Shown piece after piece: positions 45,748-56,868 of a DNA stretch of 64,000 bases (the first letter of the stretch is position 1; each line of letters starts with the position of its first letter). A model generated the notes under the pieces. It was not told the origin of the DNA. It did not search any database and saw only the letters and a list, made by a program, of their open reading frames with translations. This DNA is from Brevibacterium sediminis. Lineage in GTDB: Bacteria > Actinomycetota > Actinomycetes > Actinomycetales > Brevibacteriaceae. The stretch is taken from the NCBI RefSeq assembly GCF_013623905.1, contig NZ_JABKDD010000003.1, forward strand, positions 1 through 64,000, written 5' to 3'. A program made the position numbers and the translations under genes.

Positions 45748-46244
45748 AGCCCGGCGAGATTGGCCTGGCCGAGGCCGGCGAGGCTGTCGCGCAGGCGATC
45801 GGCTTCGGCGCGGGGCAGTCCGGGGATCGTCGCGTCGGTGGCTGCCGACGCGGTGTGGAGTTTGACGGTGGCCAGACCGAACATGCGGTCGATGGGGCCG
45901 GCGTCGACGTCGACGAACTGGAGTCGGCCGTAGGGCACGACGGTGGCGCGGTGGAACATGATGCCGCGACGGACGAGCAGGTCGTCCTCCCGTTCGGCAT
46001 AGCCGATGGCACGAGCCTGACGGAGGATGATGATCGTCGAGATGATGCCGTAGACGAGGACGGCGATCCAGGTCAGGTGCAGCCAGGGCACCTCGGAGTT
46101 GAAGATGATCGCGAAGACCAGCCCGGCGATGAGCAGCGGGACGAGCAGCGTCAGTGACGCCAGAACCTCTTTCAGCCCGTACTTCGGACTCACCCTGTTG
46201 AAGGGCACATCGGCTCCGATGGAGAAGGAGAGGTCGCGGTTCAT
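45744..46244 (-). CDS. Small PH-domain (bPH2) membrane protein
   Basis: The 166-residue protein has two transmembrane helices (about 32-50 and 55-73) followed by one bPH2 domain with EDDLLVRRGIMFHRATVVPYGRLQFVDV. It overlaps both neighbours by 4 bp, a strong sign of one transcript. With the larger PH protein it forms the YdbS/YdbT-like pair, whose role is unknown; a membrane-stress function has been suggested for Bacillus relatives. Confidence 0.88.
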   Translation of the reverse strand: MNRDLSFSIGADVPFNRVSPKYGLKEVLASLTLLVPLLIAGLVFAIIFNSEVPWLHLTWIAVLVYGIISTIIILRQARAIGYAEREDDLLVRRGIMFHRATVVPYGRLQFVDVDAGPIDRMFGLATVKLHTASAATDATIPGLPRAEADRLRDSLAGLGQANLAGL

Positions 46245-46702
46245 GCTGTTTCAGCTCCCGGCGGGTCTTGGGGTGGGATCTCGCAGAATCCCTCGACGAT
46301 CATACCGACGACCATGAGCACTGCGGCAGAGATCATTGCGACAAGCATACCTGCGGCCAGATCATTGCGGATCCCGGCCGCCGACAGGAAGTAGTACCCT
46401 GCGTTGCCGAGATACCAGCCGGAGAGTCCGGCCCCGGTCAGGGCGCTGGCCTTGGCCATGATCGCCACTCTCGCCGCTTGGATCGGGTCGATCTCCTTCG
46501 TCCGGTCCCCGTCATTCCATTTCTTGATGGGCCAGCCGAGCAGGAACAGGATGGCTGAGAGGACGAGCATGCCGACGACGGCGAACCACGGCAGTCCCGG
46601 CAGTGAGAACCCCTGGCTTTCGAGCACCACGTCGACCACGATCGCGAGAACCGTGCCGATCACGGCCCAGACGGCGAGGGTGGACGAGGAGGTTCTCTGC
46701 AT
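46241..46702 (-). CDS. DUF3180 membrane protein
   Basis: The 153-residue protein has four hydrophobic helices and the actinobacterial DUF3180 pattern, including LGWPIKKWNDG and DPIQAARVAIMAKASALTG near residue 75. It is encoded directly after folBK (28 bp) as in many actinobacteria. No function is known; the persistent linkage to folate genes is the only clue. Confidence 0.88.
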   Translation of the reverse strand: MQRTSSSTLAVWAVIGTVLAIVVDVVLESQGFSLPGLPWFAVVGMLVLSAILFLLGWPIKKWNDGDRTKEIDPIQAARVAIMAKASALTGAGLSGWYLGNAGYYFLSAAGIRNDLAAGMLVAMISAAVLMVVGMIVEGFCEIPPQDPPGAETA

Positions 46703-46730
46703 GGTTCCCAGTCTCTCAGATCGCGGGCGG

Positions 46731-47687
46731 TTATCCAGAGGTGATCCGGGCGATGTCCTGGTCGTCGAGTTCGGCCAGGACCGCGCTGATGGGGCGGCGC
46801 CCCTGTGGGGTGTCGATGAGTGTGTCTCCGACGAGTTCCGCCCATGGCGCGAGGACGAAGGCGCGTTCGTGAGCGTGCGGGTGCGGCAGCGTCAGTCGCG
46901 GGGTCCGGCTGTGCTGTTCCCCGTCCTCGTCTCCGAAGCGGATGAGGTCGATGTCGAGGGTGCGGGGTCCCCACCTGAGTTCGCGCGTCCGCCCGCAGGC
47001 GACTTCGATGCCCTGTGCCACGGAGAGCAGTTCGAGAGCCGACAATGTGGTCGTCACGAGCACTCCGAGGTTGAGGAAGTCGGCTTGGTCGACTCCGCCC
47101 CACGGTGCGGTGCGGAAGAGTGAGGACCGGCGGGTGACGGTGATGTCCGGATGCCGGTCGAGGGCGGCAACCGCTTGGTCGAGGGTGTCCGCGGCATCGC
47201 CGAGGTTCGCCCCGAGATTGAGATACGCTTCGGCTCCGTCCTCGTCCTCGCCGCCTGAACCGGGCGTGGCGTCCGCGGCCGTTGCAGGCTCCCCCACCGA
47301 GGAGGCGGCAGAGTCGGCGCGTCTGCGTTCGACTCGGATGCGCACATCGTCGAAGGTCCGTTGGATCGGTGCCGAGGGTTTGTGGACGACGACCTCGACG
47401 TGCTCGCACAGGCTCAGGCAGTGGTCGGCGATGCGTTCGGCCAGCGTTTCGATGAGGTCGAAGGTGTTGTTCTCGACGATTCCGGCGACGTCTTCGGCGA
47501 GTTCGCCGTAGTGGATAGTCTCGGCGAGGTCGTCGGTGGCCGCGGCGCGTGCGACGGAGGTGTGGAGGGTGACGTCGATGACGAAGTCCTGGCCGTCTCG
47601 TTTCTCGAAGTCGAAGACGCCGTGGTTTCCGCGCACCGTCAGTCCGCGCAGTTCGATGCGGTCGGGAGTCGCCTCTGCGCCGGTCAT
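46731..47687 (-). CDS. folBK: Fused dihydroneopterin aldolase / HPPK
   Basis: Bifunctional folate enzyme of 318 residues. The FolB part (about 8-125) has LTVRGNHGVFDFEKRDGQDF, and TIHYGELAEDV. The FolK part (about 155-315) has AYLNLGANLGD, FRTAPWGGVDQADFLN and the HPPK signature RWGPRTLDIDLI. It converts dihydroneopterin to hydroxymethylpterin and then pyrophosphorylates it. A linker of about 30 residues joins the domains. The ATG overlaps the folP stop by 4 bp. Confidence 0.95.
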   Translation of the reverse strand: MTGAEATPDRIELRGLTVRGNHGVFDFEKRDGQDFVIDVTLHTSVARAAATDDLAETIHYGELAEDVAGIVENNTFDLIETLAERIADHCLSLCEHVEVVVHKPSAPIQRTFDDVRIRVERRRADSAASSVGEPATAADATPGSGGEDEDGAEAYLNLGANLGDAADTLDQAVAALDRHPDITVTRRSSLFRTAPWGGVDQADFLNLGVLVTTTLSALELLSVAQGIEVACGRTRELRWGPRTLDIDLIRFGDEDGEQHSRTPRLTLPHPHAHERAFVLAPWAELVGDTLIDTPQGRRPISAVLAELDDQDIARITSG

Positions 47688-48565
47688 CGCCCGGCTCCCT
47701 CAATCCCGGAGTCCGCTGCCGGGTGTGCCGCTGCTGCGGAGTGTTCCCTGACCGCGGCGATGACCTTGCAGGCGACCGCCGAGGTGGCCGGATCGTGGAC
47801 GCGGACCGCCCAGGCACCGGCCTGTGCGGAGATCGCGGAGATCGTGGCCGTGGCCTGATCCTTCGCCGCCTGTTCGGCCTGTTTCGGGTCGTCGGGGCTG
47901 AGCAGGGAGGCGATGAAGCGCTTCCGGCTGGCGGCGACGAGGAGTCGGTGGTCGAGGGCGGCGAATTCGTCGAGCGCGGAGAGCAGCTGCCAGTTGTGTT
48001 CGGCGTTCTTCGAGAACCCGAGGCCGGGGTCGACGATGATATTCGCAGGTTCGACGCCGACGTCGATGGCTTCGTCGATGCGGGTGCGCAGCTCGGAGAT
48101 CACCTCGGCGACGACATCGTCGTAGTGGAACGTTGCGGAAGCCTGATCGAGGTAGCCGCGCCAGTGCATGAGCACGATGGGAGCTCCGGACTCGGCGGCG
48201 ACGCTGAGCATGGTGGGGTCCGACTGTCCGGCGGAGACGTCGTTGATGATATGAGCTCCGGCTGCCAGGGATTCTGCAGCGACGCGGGCACGCATCGTGT
48301 CGACGCTGATGACAGCTCCGGCTGCGGCGAGCTCACGGACGACCGGGACGACTCGGCGCAGCTCTTCGGCTTCGTCGACGCGGGCCGATCCCGGACGAGT
48401 CGATTCGCCACCGACGTCGATGATGTCGGCACCGGCTGCCATGAGTTCGAGTCCGTGGGCGACTGCTCGGTCATGGTCGAACCACAGCCCGCCGTCGGAG
48501 AAGGAGTCGGGGGTGACATTGAGGACGCCCATGATCTGCGTCGTCTGAGCGGCTGTTTCGTCCAT
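47684..48565 (-). CDS. folP: Dihydropteroate synthase
   Basis: Joins hydroxymethylpterin pyrophosphate with p-aminobenzoate; the sulphonamide target. MGVLNVTPDSFSDGG near residue 13 and DIIDVGGESTRPGS near residue 48 are the two family signatures; VDPGLGFSKN binds the pterin. I start at ATG 48565 (293 residues), 23 bp after folE. The frame stays open upstream inside folE, but that part has no family similarity. Confidence 0.95.
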   Translation of the reverse strand: MDETAAQTTQIMGVLNVTPDSFSDGGLWFDHDRAVAHGLELMAAGADIIDVGGESTRPGSARVDEAEELRRVVPVVRELAAAGAVISVDTMRARVAAESLAAGAHIINDVSAGQSDPTMLSVAAESGAPIVLMHWRGYLDQASATFHYDDVVAEVISELRTRIDEAIDVGVEPANIIVDPGLGFSKNAEHNWQLLSALDEFAALDHRLLVAASRKRFIASLLSPDDPKQAEQAAKDQATATISAISAQAGAWAVRVHDPATSAVACKVIAAVREHSAAAAHPAADSGIEGAGR

Positions 48566-48588
48566 CGCTGTGTGATCCGTGTTCTGCC

Positions 48589-49211
48589 TCAGCGACCGAG
48601 GATGAGACTCATCGCTTCTGCTCGAGAGGCGCTTTCGCGCAGCTGCCCGCGCACGGCCGAGGTGATGGTCGAGGCTCCGGGCTTGCGCACTCCGCGCATG
48701 GTCATGCACAGGTGTTCGGCTTCGACGACGACGATGACGCCCTGCGGTTCGAGATGATCGACGAGCGCGTCGGCGATCTGTGAGGTCAGGCGTTCCTGCA
48801 CCTGGGGGCGCCGCGCATAGATCTCGACGAGGCGGGCCAGTTTCGACAGTCCCGTGACCTTGCCGTTCTTGCTCGGAATGTAGCCGATGTGGGCGACTCC
48901 GTGGAAGGGCACGAGGTGGTGTTCGCAGGTCGAGTAGAGGTCGATATCGCGGACGAGGACGAGTTCCTCGTGGCTGATGTCGAAGGTGACGCCGAGGACT
49001 TCGGCCGGGTCGCGGTGGAGTCCCGCGAAGATCTCCTCATAGGCTCGAGCCACCCGGCCGGGAGTCTCGACGAGACCTTCCCGGTCGGGGTCTTCGCCGA
49101 CGGCGATGAGGATCTCACGCACGGCAGCGGCGATGCGCTCCTGGTCGACCTTGTTGTCCTGCCCTGCGGGGGCGGGGCCGAGACCGGCGGAGACCTCTTC
49201 GATATCGGCCA

Positions 49212-49212
<1 letters not shown>
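48589..49212 (-). CDS. folE: GTP cyclohydrolase I
   Basis: First enzyme of folate synthesis, GTP to dihydroneopterin triphosphate. The 207-residue product has [20 protein letters not shown] (zinc Cys and His) near residue 95 and a second zinc Cys in [13 protein letters not shown]. The ATG shares one base with the ftsH stop (TGATG), so it is coupled to ftsH. This ftsH-folE-folP-folBK order is characteristic of actinobacteria. Confidence 0.97.
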
Positions 49213-51398
<2,186 letters not shown>

Positions 51399-51577
51399 AA
51401 GTCCTCTCAGGAAAAAGATGTGGGCAACCGTTTCAGGCTACCGAGGCTGCCTGGGAACATCCCCCACAGCCTAGTACTTCGCACCCCTATAGCCCGAATG
51501 CGTGCCGAATCTATTCCGTCACAGACCCCGGACTCGGCCCGGGTTCGCCGCGGGCGTAAAAAGCGGTGCCAGCGGAC

Positions 51578-52129
51578 TCAGCTGTAGACGTGCTGGGCCA
51601 GGGTCGCCACGAACGGCACATTGCGGTACTTCTCCGCATAGTCGAGGCCGTAGCCGATGACGAATTCATTGGGCACGTCGAAGCCGACGTACTTGACGTC
51701 GATGTCGACCTTGACGGCTTCGGGTTTGCGCAGCATAGTGCAGATCTCGACGGTGGCAGCTCCGCGGGTGCGCAGGTTCTGGACCAGCCAGGACAGAGTG
51801 AGGCCGGAGTCGATGATGTCTTCGACGATGAGGACGTGCCGATCGGTGAGGTCGGTGTCGAGGTCCTTGAGGATCCGCACAACGCCGGAGGACTTGGTGC
51901 CCGAACCGTAGGAGGACACGGCCATCCAGTCCATCGTCACAGGAGAGTGCAGGGCGCGGGCGAGGTCGGCCATGACCATGACGGCGCCTTTGAGGACGCC
52001 GACGAGGAGGATGTCCTTGTCTTTGTAGTCTGCATCGATGGCGGCGGCCAGTTCAACGAGTCGTGCGGCTATCTGCTCTTCCGAGACGAGTACTTTTTCG
52101 ATGTCATTGCCGAGATCGTTGATGTCCAC
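51578..52129 (-). CDS. hpt: Hypoxanthine(-guanine) phosphoribosyltransferase
   Basis: Purine salvage enzyme, 183 residues. The PRPP-binding motif VLIVEDIIDSGLTL is near residue 98, and VGVLKGAVMVMADLA near residue 43 is the loop that binds pyrophosphate. The start is GTG 52129 with AGGAG upstream. In related genomes it directly follows tilS; here an amidohydrolase/MFS pair intervenes. Confidence 0.95.
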   Translation of the reverse strand: MDINDLGNDIEKVLVSEEQIAARLVELAAAIDADYKDKDILLVGVLKGAVMVMADLARALHSPVTMDWMAVSSYGSGTKSSGVVRILKDLDTDLTDRHVLIVEDIIDSGLTLSWLVQNLRTRGAATVEICTMLRKPEAVKVDIDVKYVGFDVPNEFVIGYGLDYAEKYRNVPFVATLAQHVYS

Positions 52130-52176
52130 GAGTGTCGATTCTCCTCAGATGCGGGTCCTGGAGATTCCATTATGGG

Positions 52177-53448
52177 TCACTTTGCCTCACCGGTGCCAGT
52201 GGGCCCGGATGTCGGTGCCAGTTCGTCGTCGACGGTCCCCGGACCGGCCGACAGCCAACCGGTGATCGCCATGAGTGCGGAGATGATGACCATGAACCAC
52301 AGCGGCACCTGCCAGCCGCCGCTGACCCCGAGCAGTCCGCCCACGGCCAGGGGGCACAGTGCGGCGAGCACATAGCCCGAGGACTGGACGAACGCCGAAG
52401 TCGAGGCGGTGACGGAGACCTCGCGAGTGCGGGAGGTGATGAGCGCCAGCGCGGCGGGGAACGCGAATCCGCCGTATCCGAGCAGAGCCGCCCACAGCCA
52501 GGGGAGGCTGACCGGGCTGAGCAGCAGTCCGGTATAGCCGGCGACGGCGCTGGCCCCGAAGGAGACGAGGAAGGCGCGCGGGGCGATGCCCCGGACGATG
52601 ATCTGCGGGGCGAGGAAACCGCCGGGCAGACCGCCGAAGGTGACGATCGTGAGCATGATCCCGGCGAGGAAGGGGTCGAGTCCGGCGTCGCGGTAGATCT
52701 GCGGCAGCCATCCGAACTGGAGATAGGCATTAGCCGATTGGAGGCCGAAGAACATGGCCATATACCGCGCCTTGGGCGAGGTGAAAACCGCTCGCCGAGG
52801 CGGCGCCTCCTCCTGCTGCCCACCGGGCTCCGCGGCCTGTCCGGAAAGGACGGGCACGGACTTCAGTGTCCGCAGCACAGTCCAGGTGATGAGCGCGGAC
52901 AAGGGCAGGACCAGCCAGAAGCCGAGACCGAAGCGCCACCCGCCGAACTGTTCGGCCAGGGGCGCAGTCAGCAGCGAGGGCAGCATCGAACCGAGGCCGA
53001 GCGAGACCGTGAATGTCGTCGCGCCCAGGGTGGGCCGGTGCGGGAAGCGGGACTTGACGTAGACCGGCAGGATGACGTTGCCGATCGACATTCCGGCCAG
53101 GGCGAGGACCGTGAGCAGAGCGAAGGCCACCCATTCGGTGACGATGGCGCGCAGACCGATGCCTGCCACGATGAGGGCGGAGCTCAAGGCCAGAGCTGAG
53201 AACAGACCGAGGCGCTTGAGCAGGGGTACGGCGATGGTGCCGCAGATGGCGAACACGAGTCCCGGCAGAGCCGTGAGCAGACCGGTCTGCCATTCGGCCA
53301 GGGAGAATCCGTCGCTGACTTCGGAGAGAACGGGCCCCAGGGAGGAGGCGGCTGGGCGCAGCGAGGCGGCGATGAGGACGAGGCAGGCCAGGGCCAGAAC
53401 GTCGAGGCCGCGGTTGCGTCGGAATCCCTGCACGGGCGAAGTCGTCAT
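52177..53448 (-). CDS. MFS transporter, CynX/NimT-type
   Basis: Permease of 423 residues with about twelve helices and the opening LDVLALACLVLIAASLRPA, followed by the GPVLSEVSDGFSLAEWQTGLL segment typical of CynX/NimT (cyanate or nitroimidazole-type) carriers. It is divergent from the amidohydrolase gene (116 bp between), so uptake of that enzyme's substrate, perhaps a nucleobase-like compound, is plausible. Direct evidence for the substrate is lacking. ATG follows AAAGGATGAGGCC. Confidence 0.88.
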   Translation of the reverse strand: MTTSPVQGFRRNRGLDVLALACLVLIAASLRPAASSLGPVLSEVSDGFSLAEWQTGLLTALPGLVFAICGTIAVPLLKRLGLFSALALSSALIVAGIGLRAIVTEWVAFALLTVLALAGMSIGNVILPVYVKSRFPHRPTLGATTFTVSLGLGSMLPSLLTAPLAEQFGGWRFGLGFWLVLPLSALITWTVLRTLKSVPVLSGQAAEPGGQQEEAPPRRAVFTSPKARYMAMFFGLQSANAYLQFGWLPQIYRDAGLDPFLAGIMLTIVTFGGLPGGFLAPQIIVRGIAPRAFLVSFGASAVAGYTGLLLSPVSLPWLWAALLGYGGFAFPAALALITSRTREVSVTASTSAFVQSSGYVLAALCPLAVGGLLGVSGGWQVPLWFMVIISALMAITGWLSAGPGTVDDELAPTSGPTGTGEAK

Positions 53449-53532
53449 GGCCTCATCCTTTCAGACCGCTGTAGTCGTCGTGCGCGCGGGCCGCGGCCCC
53501 ATAGAGGCACGCAGACAGGCACAGCTTCCGAT

Positions 53533-53558
53533 GGTATACCGTCTGACGGTCGTAGGCT
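53533..53558 (+). promoter_or_regulatory. GGTATACC palindrome and TAGGCT -10 box before the amidohydrolase gene
   Basis: GGTATACC (53533-53540), within ATGGTATACCGT, recalls GntR (FadR/VanR subgroup) operators. TAGGCT (53553-53558) ends 6 nt before ATG 53565, so a leaderless transcript is likely. The palindrome would overlap the -35 position. Confidence 0.4.
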
Positions 53559-53564
53559 GAGCAC

Positions 53565-54839
53565 ATGATCGTTGTGAAGAATGTGCGCCTGTTCCCTCGC
53601 ACCCCCGATGCTCCCGCCGTCGATGTCGAGATCACCGAGGGACGGTTCTCTCGCCTCTCCCCCGCCGAGGATGCCGCCCCCGATTCCGCGCCACCGGCGA
53701 CCGGGACGACATCGACCGGGGCCGAGGTCATCGATGGAGCGGGGCGGATCCTGCTGCCTGGCCTCGGCGATGTCCACGCTCATCTGGATTCGAATCGGAT
53801 GGGCCAGACGTTCCGTCCGCACACCGCCGACGGCACTCTGCACGGGTACATCATGAACGATCGCGAGAACTGGCGGCAGGGCGAACGCAGCGTCGCCGAT
53901 CAGGCCGCGTACGCAATTGCGAAGATCATCGCGTCCGGAGGCACGCGCATCCGCTCACACGCACAGGTCGATGCCGACTGCGGTCTCGAGCGCTTCCGCG
54001 GGGTCAGGGCCGCGCTCGAGGCTCATGCCGATGTCCTCGACTTCCAGATCGTTGCCTTCCCGCAGGCCGGAATCGTGCACGAGCAGGGCGTCGAAGAGCT
54101 GCTCGATGCGGCTCTGAGCGAGGGCGCGGACCTCGTCGGCGGACTCGATCCGCTGCTCTACGACCGGGATCCGGTCTCCCACCTCGATGTCGTCTTCGGC
54201 CTGGCTGAGAAGCATGGCAAGGGCATCGACATCCACCTCCACGAGGCGGGCACCGCGGGACTCTTCACGCTCGAGGAGATCGCTGCGCGTACTCGAGCCG
54301 CGGGCATGGCCGGGCAGGTCACGGTCTCCCATGCCTTCGCGCTCAACACGAACCCGGAACCCGAGGTCGCTCGGATCCTCGATGTCCTCGCCGAGGCGGG
54401 AGTGGCCCTGACGACGGTTGCCCCGGCCAAGGGTGCGCTGCCGCAGAGTCTCATCCGTGAGCGCCGAATGGCTCTGGGACTCGGCGAGGACGGTCAGCGG
54501 GACTACTGGAGTCCCTATGGTGACGGCGATCTGCTGCGCCGGACCTGGCAGCTGGCGTTCACGAACGGATTCCGTGCAGACGCAGACATCGAAGGCTGTC
54601 TCGACATCGCCTCACGCGGAGGAGCGCAGGTCCTGGCCGGTGCTCGTTCCGACGGTTCGGCTCTGGTCGACGATTCCCGGTTCGGTCTGGCGGTGGGCGC
54701 TCCCGCGGACTTCGTGCTCGTCGACGCCAACACGGTCACCTCGGCGATCATGGACTGCCCGAGGGACAGGGATGTGTTCAAGGGCGGTCGACTCATCGCC
54801 TCCGGCGGCGAACTGGCGGGCGGGCCGCGGCTGAGCTGA
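53565..54839 (+). CDS. Amidohydrolase, cytosine deaminase-like
   Basis: Metal-dependent hydrolase of 424 residues. The N-terminal LLPGLGDVHAHLD (about 66-78) gives the HxH metal pair. DIHLHEAG near residue 223 gives the third His with the catalytic Glu. VSHAFAL near residue 257 and an Asp-rich GEDGQRDYWSPYGDGD near 305 fit the cytosine deaminase/isopropylammelide hydrolase branch. The substrate is probably a cyclic amide or nucleobase analogue; the exact one is unknown. It is divergent from the MFS gene and inserted between tilS and hpt. Confidence 0.85.
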   Translation: MIVVKNVRLFPRTPDAPAVDVEITEGRFSRLSPAEDAAPDSAPPATGTTSTGAEVIDGAGRILLPGLGDVHAHLDSNRMGQTFRPHTADGTLHGYIMNDRENWRQGERSVADQAAYAIAKIIASGGTRIRSHAQVDADCGLERFRGVRAALEAHADVLDFQIVAFPQAGIVHEQGVEELLDAALSEGADLVGGLDPLLYDRDPVSHLDVVFGLAEKHGKGIDIHLHEAGTAGLFTLEEIAARTRAAGMAGQVTVSHAFALNTNPEPEVARILDVLAEAGVALTTVAPAKGALPQSLIRERRMALGLGEDGQRDYWSPYGDGDLLRRTWQLAFTNGFRADADIEGCLDIASRGGAQVLAGARSDGSALVDDSRFGLAVGAPADFVLVDANTVTSAIMDCPRDRDVFKGGRLIASGGELAGGPRLS

Positions 54840-54842
54840 GTC

Positions 54843-55928
54843 TCAGCGGGCCTTCGCGGCCGGTTGGAACACGGCCCGCCCGTCGGAGACGACGACTTCC
54901 GTGTCCCCGGGCAGGGACAGTCGACCGCGCCTGCGGTCACAGATGAGGGCACAGAGTTCGGCGACCCGCACCGCTCCGAGGTTCTGTCCGGGAACTCCGA
55001 GTGAGATCACCCAGTCGCGCACGACGCGGCTGAGCACGGCATCGTCGAGCGCAGTGAAGACCTCCACCGGCACCGAGGCGGCTCCGCGGATCGTCTGCCC
55101 TGCTGCTTCGGCGTGGGCGTCGATGAAATCGGCGTCGGCTCGGCAGAGGTCGGCGGTGCGGGCGAGGTTCGCGGTGATCGGTTGGCCGAGTTGGGCTTCG
55201 AGTCCGGCCAGCAGCTGCCGAGCCCGGACTCGGGTGAACGCGGTGTCGGCGTTCATCGGATCGTTCCAGATCTCGATGCCCTGTGCCTGACAGGACGCTT
55301 CGGTCCGGTCTCGGTCGAGGCCGAGCAGCGGACGCATGAGGCGACCGGCCAGCGGGCTCATCCCGGCCAGGGACCGGGTGCCCGATCCGCGCATGAGGCC
55401 GAGCAGAACGGTCTCTGCCTGGTCGCTGCGCGTATGGGCCGTGAGAATCCAGTCGGCTCCGGCCGCGGCCCGAGCGGTTTCGAGGGCCGCGTAGCGGGCG
55501 GTGCGCGCCGCGGCCTCGAGGCCTTCCTCGCCGGCATCGATGCTCACCCTCATCACCTCGGCGGGTACGCCCCAGGATTCGGCGGTGACAGCAACCCGGT
55601 CGGCCACCTCGGCGGTGACGGTCTGCAGGCCGTGGTCGACGGTGACGGCACGGGCCCGGATCTCACCGCGTCGATGGAGAAATGCGGTCGCGTGGAGCAG
55701 CGCCATCGAATCCGCTCCCCCGGACACTGCGACGATGAGGCCCGGGACAGACGATTCTGCGACGGCGAGCGCTGCGCGCACGGCATTGCGGATGGCTGCG
55801 CTGGCCGGGTCGAGGGTCGGCCGCCTCGGCGACGATGCGCTGCGCGGCCCCTCAGCCGTGGACACGGTCGAGCCAGAGCTGCGGTTCGTGGATTTCGGCC
55901 GTGCACGGCAGGTTCGCGGGTTCGGCAT
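54843..55928 (-). CDS. tilS: tRNA(Ile)-lysidine synthase
   Basis: Modifies C34 of the tRNA-Ile that reads AUA. The PP-loop motif VAVSGGADSMALLHA lies about 100 residues into the open frame, with LTAHTRSDQAETVLLGLMRGSG after it. The start is uncertain: ATG 55928, 17 bp after the metalloprotease stop, gives 361 residues. GTG 55865 would give 340, closer to family size, and neither has a clear Shine-Dalgarno. It ends 3 bp from the convergent amidohydrolase gene. Confidence 0.9.
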   Translation of the reverse strand: MPNPRTCRARPKSTNRSSGSTVSTAEGPRSASSPRRPTLDPASAAIRNAVRAALAVAESSVPGLIVAVSGGADSMALLHATAFLHRRGEIRARAVTVDHGLQTVTAEVADRVAVTAESWGVPAEVMRVSIDAGEEGLEAAARTARYAALETARAAAGADWILTAHTRSDQAETVLLGLMRGSGTRSLAGMSPLAGRLMRPLLGLDRDRTEASCQAQGIEIWNDPMNADTAFTRVRARQLLAGLEAQLGQPITANLARTADLCRADADFIDAHAEAAGQTIRGAASVPVEVFTALDDAVLSRVVRDWVISLGVPGQNLGAVRVAELCALICDRRRGRLSLPGDTEVVVSDGRAVFQPAAKAR

Positions 55929-55944
55929 AGATGCGGGAGAAGCC

Positions 55945-56868
55945 CTACTGTCCGACCTCGCGGCGGACGGCACGGACGAACTTCGCTCCGTCGCGATATT
56001 GGGCGAGTTTGAGGTCCATTCCGAGCAGATTCGTCAGGAACCCGCCTTGGGCGGCATCGCGGCGGGCCTCGAATTTGCGGCGCAGCCGGCGCACGCTCGG
56101 GATCACACCGGCTCCGACTTCGTCCATGACGACATCGGCGTGGCCTTCGAGCAGGGACAGGATCGCGGTGGCCTCGTCGAGTGCGGTGCGCATGTTCTCG
56201 TCACGGATGAGGTCGATGATGCTGGCCTCGCCCTTGACGATGCGGCCGAGGGTGGCGAAGAGGTCGACGATCCCGCCGATCCCCGGCATCGTCAGTCGGG
56301 TCGACACGGCTCCGGAGAGCAGGGTGCGCATATGTTCGCGCAGCCAGGGCGCGGTCGCGAACTGCACTTGGTGGGTGGCTTCGTGGAGGGCCACCCACAT
56401 GCGGAAGTCACGCGGATCGACGTCCATGGCCCTCTCGGCGATGAGCACGGCGGCGGCGACGAACATCAGCCGTCCCGTCTCCACGGCGAAGGGGTCGAAC
56501 TGGCCGAGCACGCGAGTCGACAGGAGTGAGAGCACCCCGGCGACCTCGACGGCGCCGGCCTTCGCGGTGGCGGGGCTGACCGGGGCGGGCAGGGCCGCCT
56601 CGTCGAGCATTCCATTGACGGACTGCGCGTTGGCTTTGACCCAGCTGACCTGGTCGAGGACGAGCACGGAACCGGCGGCGAGCCGTCCGCGCACATCATC
56701 GGCGTGCTCCGGCGGCAGCAGAAACGAGTCGAGCACGAGGTCCTGGGCGGTCAGCGCATTGTCCTTCATCCCCTCGACGAGTCCGTCGAGCACACCCGGT
56801 TCGGGGACCTTCGCCGCGGAGACGAGCTCACGGGCGGTGCGGGCGGCGAAGTGCTCGTCGATGATCAT
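55945..56868 (-). CDS. Zinc-dependent metalloprotease, DUF2342 / F420-biosynthesis-associated type
   Basis: The 307-residue protein has the zinc motif HEATH in VALHEATHQVQF near residue 148 and a helical fold seen in the actinobacterial family annotated as coenzyme-F420-associated metalloprotease. The true physiological role is not known. It overlaps dacB by 4 bp and lies just before tilS, a conserved actinobacterial arrangement. ATG 56868 starts MIIDEHFAARTARELV, as expected. Confidence 0.88.
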   Translation of the reverse strand: MIIDEHFAARTARELVSAAKVPEPGVLDGLVEGMKDNALTAQDLVLDSFLLPPEHADDVRGRLAAGSVLVLDQVSWVKANAQSVNGMLDEAALPAPVSPATAKAGAVEVAGVLSLLSTRVLGQFDPFAVETGRLMFVAAAVLIAERAMDVDPRDFRMWVALHEATHQVQFATAPWLREHMRTLLSGAVSTRLTMPGIGGIVDLFATLGRIVKGEASIIDLIRDENMRTALDEATAILSLLEGHADVVMDEVGAGVIPSVRRLRRKFEARRDAAQGGFLTNLLGMDLKLAQYRDGAKFVRAVRREVGQ

